A DNA stretch of 64,000 nt from assembly GCF_016584105.1 (NCBI RefSeq), contig NZ_NRSM01000003.1, forward strand, positions 1-64,000. Reading direction: 5' to 3'. Positions 61,898 through 64,000 of the stretch are shown here, piece after piece (the first letter of the stretch is position 1; every line of letters begins with the position of its first letter). The notes below the pieces were generated by a model, which worked only from the letters and a program-made list of their open reading frames with translations, was not told the DNA's origin and made no database searches. The stretch comes from Ectothiorhodospira shaposhnikovii (GTDB taxonomy: Bacteria > Pseudomonadota > Gammaproteobacteria > Ectothiorhodospirales > Ectothiorhodospiraceae). The position numbers were made by a program, and so were the translations under genes.

Positions 61898-63346
61898 TTA
61901 CGTCCCTGAGCGTTCGGCGCCTTTCAGTTGCTCCCATGCCGCCAGGGCCGCCTTGCGGCTTTCTCCCAGATCCACCAGCGGACGCGGATAGTCCGCCCCC
62001 GGCAACAGACCGGCAGGTGCGTTCCAGGGGGCCTGCAGATAGCTGTCCGGTAGCCGTTTCAGCTCCGGCACCCAGCGCCGGATATAGTCTCCCCGGCCAT
62101 CGAAGCGCTCTCCCTGCAATACCGGATTGAATACCCGGAAGTAGGGGGCGGCGTCGGCCCCGCAGCCGGCGGTCCATTGCCAGCCCAGGGTATTGGATGC
62201 CAGGTCCGCATCCACCAGGGTGTCCCAGAACCAGCGTGCTCCCGTCTGCCAGGGAATGCGCAGGTTCTTGACCAGCAGCGAGGCAGTGATCATCCGTACC
62301 CGGTTGTGCATCCAGCCCGTGTGCCACAGTTCCCGCATTCCGGCATCGACCAGGGGGATGCCGGTGCGGCCCTGACGCCAGGCTTGCAGCTCGGTTTCGT
62401 AGTCCCGGGGGGCACGCCAGGGGAAGTCCGCAAAACGTCCATCCAGCGGCTGTTCCGGGGTATGGGGAAAATGAAACAGCAGATGGAAGGCGAATTCCCG
62501 CCAGCCGATTTCCCGCATGAAGGCCTCCACCGAGGCGGTGCCGCTTGCCCCGGCTCCCTGTGTCAGCAGGGGCCGGCAGGCCCGGATCAGCTGCCTTGGG
62601 CCGATCTCACCGAAATGCAGGTGGGGGGACATGCGTGATGTGCCCGGCTGTCCCGGCAGGTCCCGGTGGGTCTTGTAGGTCAGGATCGCCCCGGAAAGGA
62701 AGCGCTCCAGCGCCCGGTGGGCACCTTCCTCTCCTGGCTGCCAGCAGGCGGCCATGCCCTGGTCCCAGGGGATGCGGGGCAGCAGGTTGAACCGTTCCAG
62801 GAGTTCGCTGCCGGGCCAGTGTGCCGGTGCTGTGATGGCTTCCGGCCTGGTTTCCATGTCATCGGGCAGCCCCATGGCGCAGCAGGCTTTCCAGAAGGGA
62901 GTGAATACCCGGTAGGGTTCGCCGCTCTTGTTGCGGACCGTCCAGGGTTCGAACAGCAGGGCGCTGTTGAAGCTTTCCACCACCAGACCCCGATCTTTCA
63001 GCGCTGCCTTGATCCGTTGGTCCCGTTCCATCAGGACGGGTTCATAAACCCGATTCCAGACCACCTGTTCGGCTTCCGTCTCATGGATCAGTTGCAGGAG
63101 TGCCTCAAGGCTGGGACCCCGGCGCAGCGTCAGGCGCGAGCCCAACCCTTCCAGGGACCGGGACAGGGCCGTCAGACTGTGATGCAGCCACCAGCGGGAG
63201 GCGGCTCCAGGGGGCCAGGGGGCCTCTTCTTCCGGGGCGTGGATGTGGACGGGGATCACCGGACGTCCTGTCCGCAGGGCATGGGACAGGGCCGGGTTGT
63301 CGGCCAGCCGCAGATCCCGGCGCAGCCACAGCAGGATGGGTTTCAT
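61898..63346 (-). CDS. phr: CPD photolyase
   Basis: 482 residues. N-terminal WLRRDLRLADNPAL, an antenna-binding alpha/beta domain, and the FAD domain with the motif YKTHRDLPGQPGTSRMSPHLHFGEIGPRQL in part, REIGWREFAFHLLF and MHNRVRMITASLLVKNL. Repairs cyclobutane pyrimidine dimers with blue light. ATG 63346 overlaps the stop of the MerR-like gene by ATGA, so the two are translated together. Confidence 0.94.
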   Translation of the reverse strand: MKPILLWLRRDLRLADNPALSHALRTGRPVIPVHIHAPEEEAPWPPGAASRWWLHHSLTALSRSLEGLGSRLTLRRGPSLEALLQLIHETEAEQVVWNRVYEPVLMERDQRIKAALKDRGLVVESFNSALLFEPWTVRNKSGEPYRVFTPFWKACCAMGLPDDMETRPEAITAPAHWPGSELLERFNLLPRIPWDQGMAACWQPGEEGAHRALERFLSGAILTYKTHRDLPGQPGTSRMSPHLHFGEIGPRQLIRACRPLLTQGAGASGTASVEAFMREIGWREFAFHLLFHFPHTPEQPLDGRFADFPWRAPRDYETELQAWRQGRTGIPLVDAGMRELWHTGWMHNRVRMITASLLVKNLRIPWQTGARWFWDTLVDADLASNTLGWQWTAGCGADAAPYFRVFNPVLQGERFDGRGDYIRRWVPELKRLPDSYLQAPWNAPAGLLPGADYPRPLVDLGESRKAALAAWEQLKGAERSGT

Positions 63347-64000
63347 GGGTATTTCACCATGGGATTCCGGGGTTGTAGCAGCCGGCCGCTGATCCATTCG
63401 GTGGCCGCTTGCGGATCCGGGGGCAACAGGTGAATGCCCTGGCCATGCCAGGCCGAGGGAGATTGTCCGCCCTCGGCCAGGGCCAGAAAGACCGGGATGT
63501 GCAGGGTGGCGGCCCATGGTTCAAGCTGCGCGGCCCGGGGATGCTGTCCGCACAGAACCATGCCTGCCGGTGCGGCCTGACGGGACAAGGACCCGATGGC
63601 CGCCAGGGAGAGCGGGCCCGAGAGACGCACGACCTGCAGTCCCCGGACGGCGAGCAGCAGGGACAGCAGGATCAGTTCCAGGTGGTCGGTTTCATGGGGC
63701 AGGGGGGCGATGCCCAGCACGGGGCCGGTGCCGTGGTGCAGCTCATGACGCAGGCGGGTACTCAGGGCGTGAAAGGCCCAGGCCTGGAAGAACCGGCTTT
63801 CCGCCTCCGCGTCTTGCGCCGTGTGTTGTGCCAGACTCTGGTGCAGCGGGTGGATCAGGTGGCACATCACCTGTTGCAGGGGAAACAGGGATATGGCGTC
63901 ACCGTAGACCTTTTCCAGTCCCCGGGTGTCGAATCGTCGTGCCGCATGTTCCATCCGGTTGCGGTAATCCTGCCAGGCATCCGCCGTGACCCGGAGCGGG
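63343..64000 (-). CDS. LitR-like MerR-family regulator, 5' end off window
   Basis: C-terminal 219 residues only; the frame stays open to the window edge, so the N-terminal MerR helix-turn-helix lies outside. Visible is the helical plus cobalamin-binding-like region (RMEHAARRFDTRGLEKVYGD, MCHLIHPLHQSL, then LPHETDHLELILLSLLLAVRGLQVVRL). The B12-photosensor motif W-x9-EH reads W-x9-RH here, so B12 binding is uncertain. Its coupling to photolyase and the nearby CFA/FAD operon supports a LitR/CarH-type light regulator. Confidence 0.75.
   Translation of the reverse strand, partial: PLRVTADAWQDYRNRMEHAARRFDTRGLEKVYGDAISLFPLQQVMCHLIHPLHQSLAQHTAQDAEAESRFFQAWAFHALSTRLRHELHHGTGPVLGIAPLPHETDHLELILLSLLLAVRGLQVVRLSGPLSLAAIGSLSRQAAPAGMVLCGQHPRAAQLEPWAATLHIPVFLALAEGGQSPSAWHGQGIHLLPPDPQAATEWISGRLLQPRNPMVKYP

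Overview
The window looks like a chromosomal segment of a GC-rich gammaproteobacterium, most like the Ectothiorhodospiraceae (purple sulfur or haloalkaliphilic relatives such as Ectothiorhodospira, Halorhodospira, Alkalilimnicola). This is inference from gene content: a high-potential iron-sulfur protein (HiPIP), an arx-type arsenite oxidase cluster, and a gammaproteobacterial rimP-nusA-infB-rbfA-truB-rpsO-pnp operon. No rRNA, tRNA or CRISPR array was recognised.

Layout. 0.1-8.1 kb (minus): complete kdpFABCDE high-affinity K+ uptake operon with its sensor pair. 8.4-11.1 kb: RDD membrane protein, two copies of a dRS3-like palindromic repeat, and a dCache-HAMP-GGDEF diguanylate cyclase. 11-22.2 kb: an arx locus, with arxX-arxS-arxR (minus) divergent from arxB2-arxA-arxB-arxC-arxD and a mobB-like gene (plus). 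The 187-bp divergent region has three GTTACC-N4-GGTRAC palindromes, an FNR-type box and a -24/-12-like element, a coherent design for arsenite-induced, anaerobic, sigma-54 transcription. 22.3-27.1 kb: MFS permease and periplasmic thiol-redox genes (redoxin, DsbD-like, DsbB). 27.4-36.2 kb: the translation/RNA operon, preceded by two terminators and closed by one.

36.2-42.6 kb is accessory: periplasmic glutathione peroxidase, cytochrome b5-like protein, HicAB toxin-antitoxin, an hsdM remnant, a membrane-protein gene split at a 3 x 7-bp tandem repeat (possibly phase variable), two group II intron 3'-end remnants, a deleted duplicate of the downstream AGCS symporter gene, and a MarR-controlled AT-rich operon. 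42.8-46.2 kb: AGCS symporter, YheT hydrolase, methyltransferase.

46.2-55.1 kb: two circularly permuted ATP-grasp proteins, alpha-E proteins, a transglutaminase-like protein and, on the other strand beyond a DUF485-ActP acetate uptake pair, an Anbu proteasome-like peptidase. Together these form the poorly understood Anbu/ATP-grasp peptide system. 55.2-56.5 kb: secretin-domain protein and HiPIP. 56.8-64 kb: a light/singlet-oxygen type regulon: FAD amine oxidase-like protein, DUF1365, CFA-type methyltransferase and DUF3833 lipoprotein (minus), divergent folE, then CPD photolyase and a LitR-like MerR regulator cut by the window edge. Tandem CTTRTACA/TGTACAAG dyads lie in the shared promoter region.
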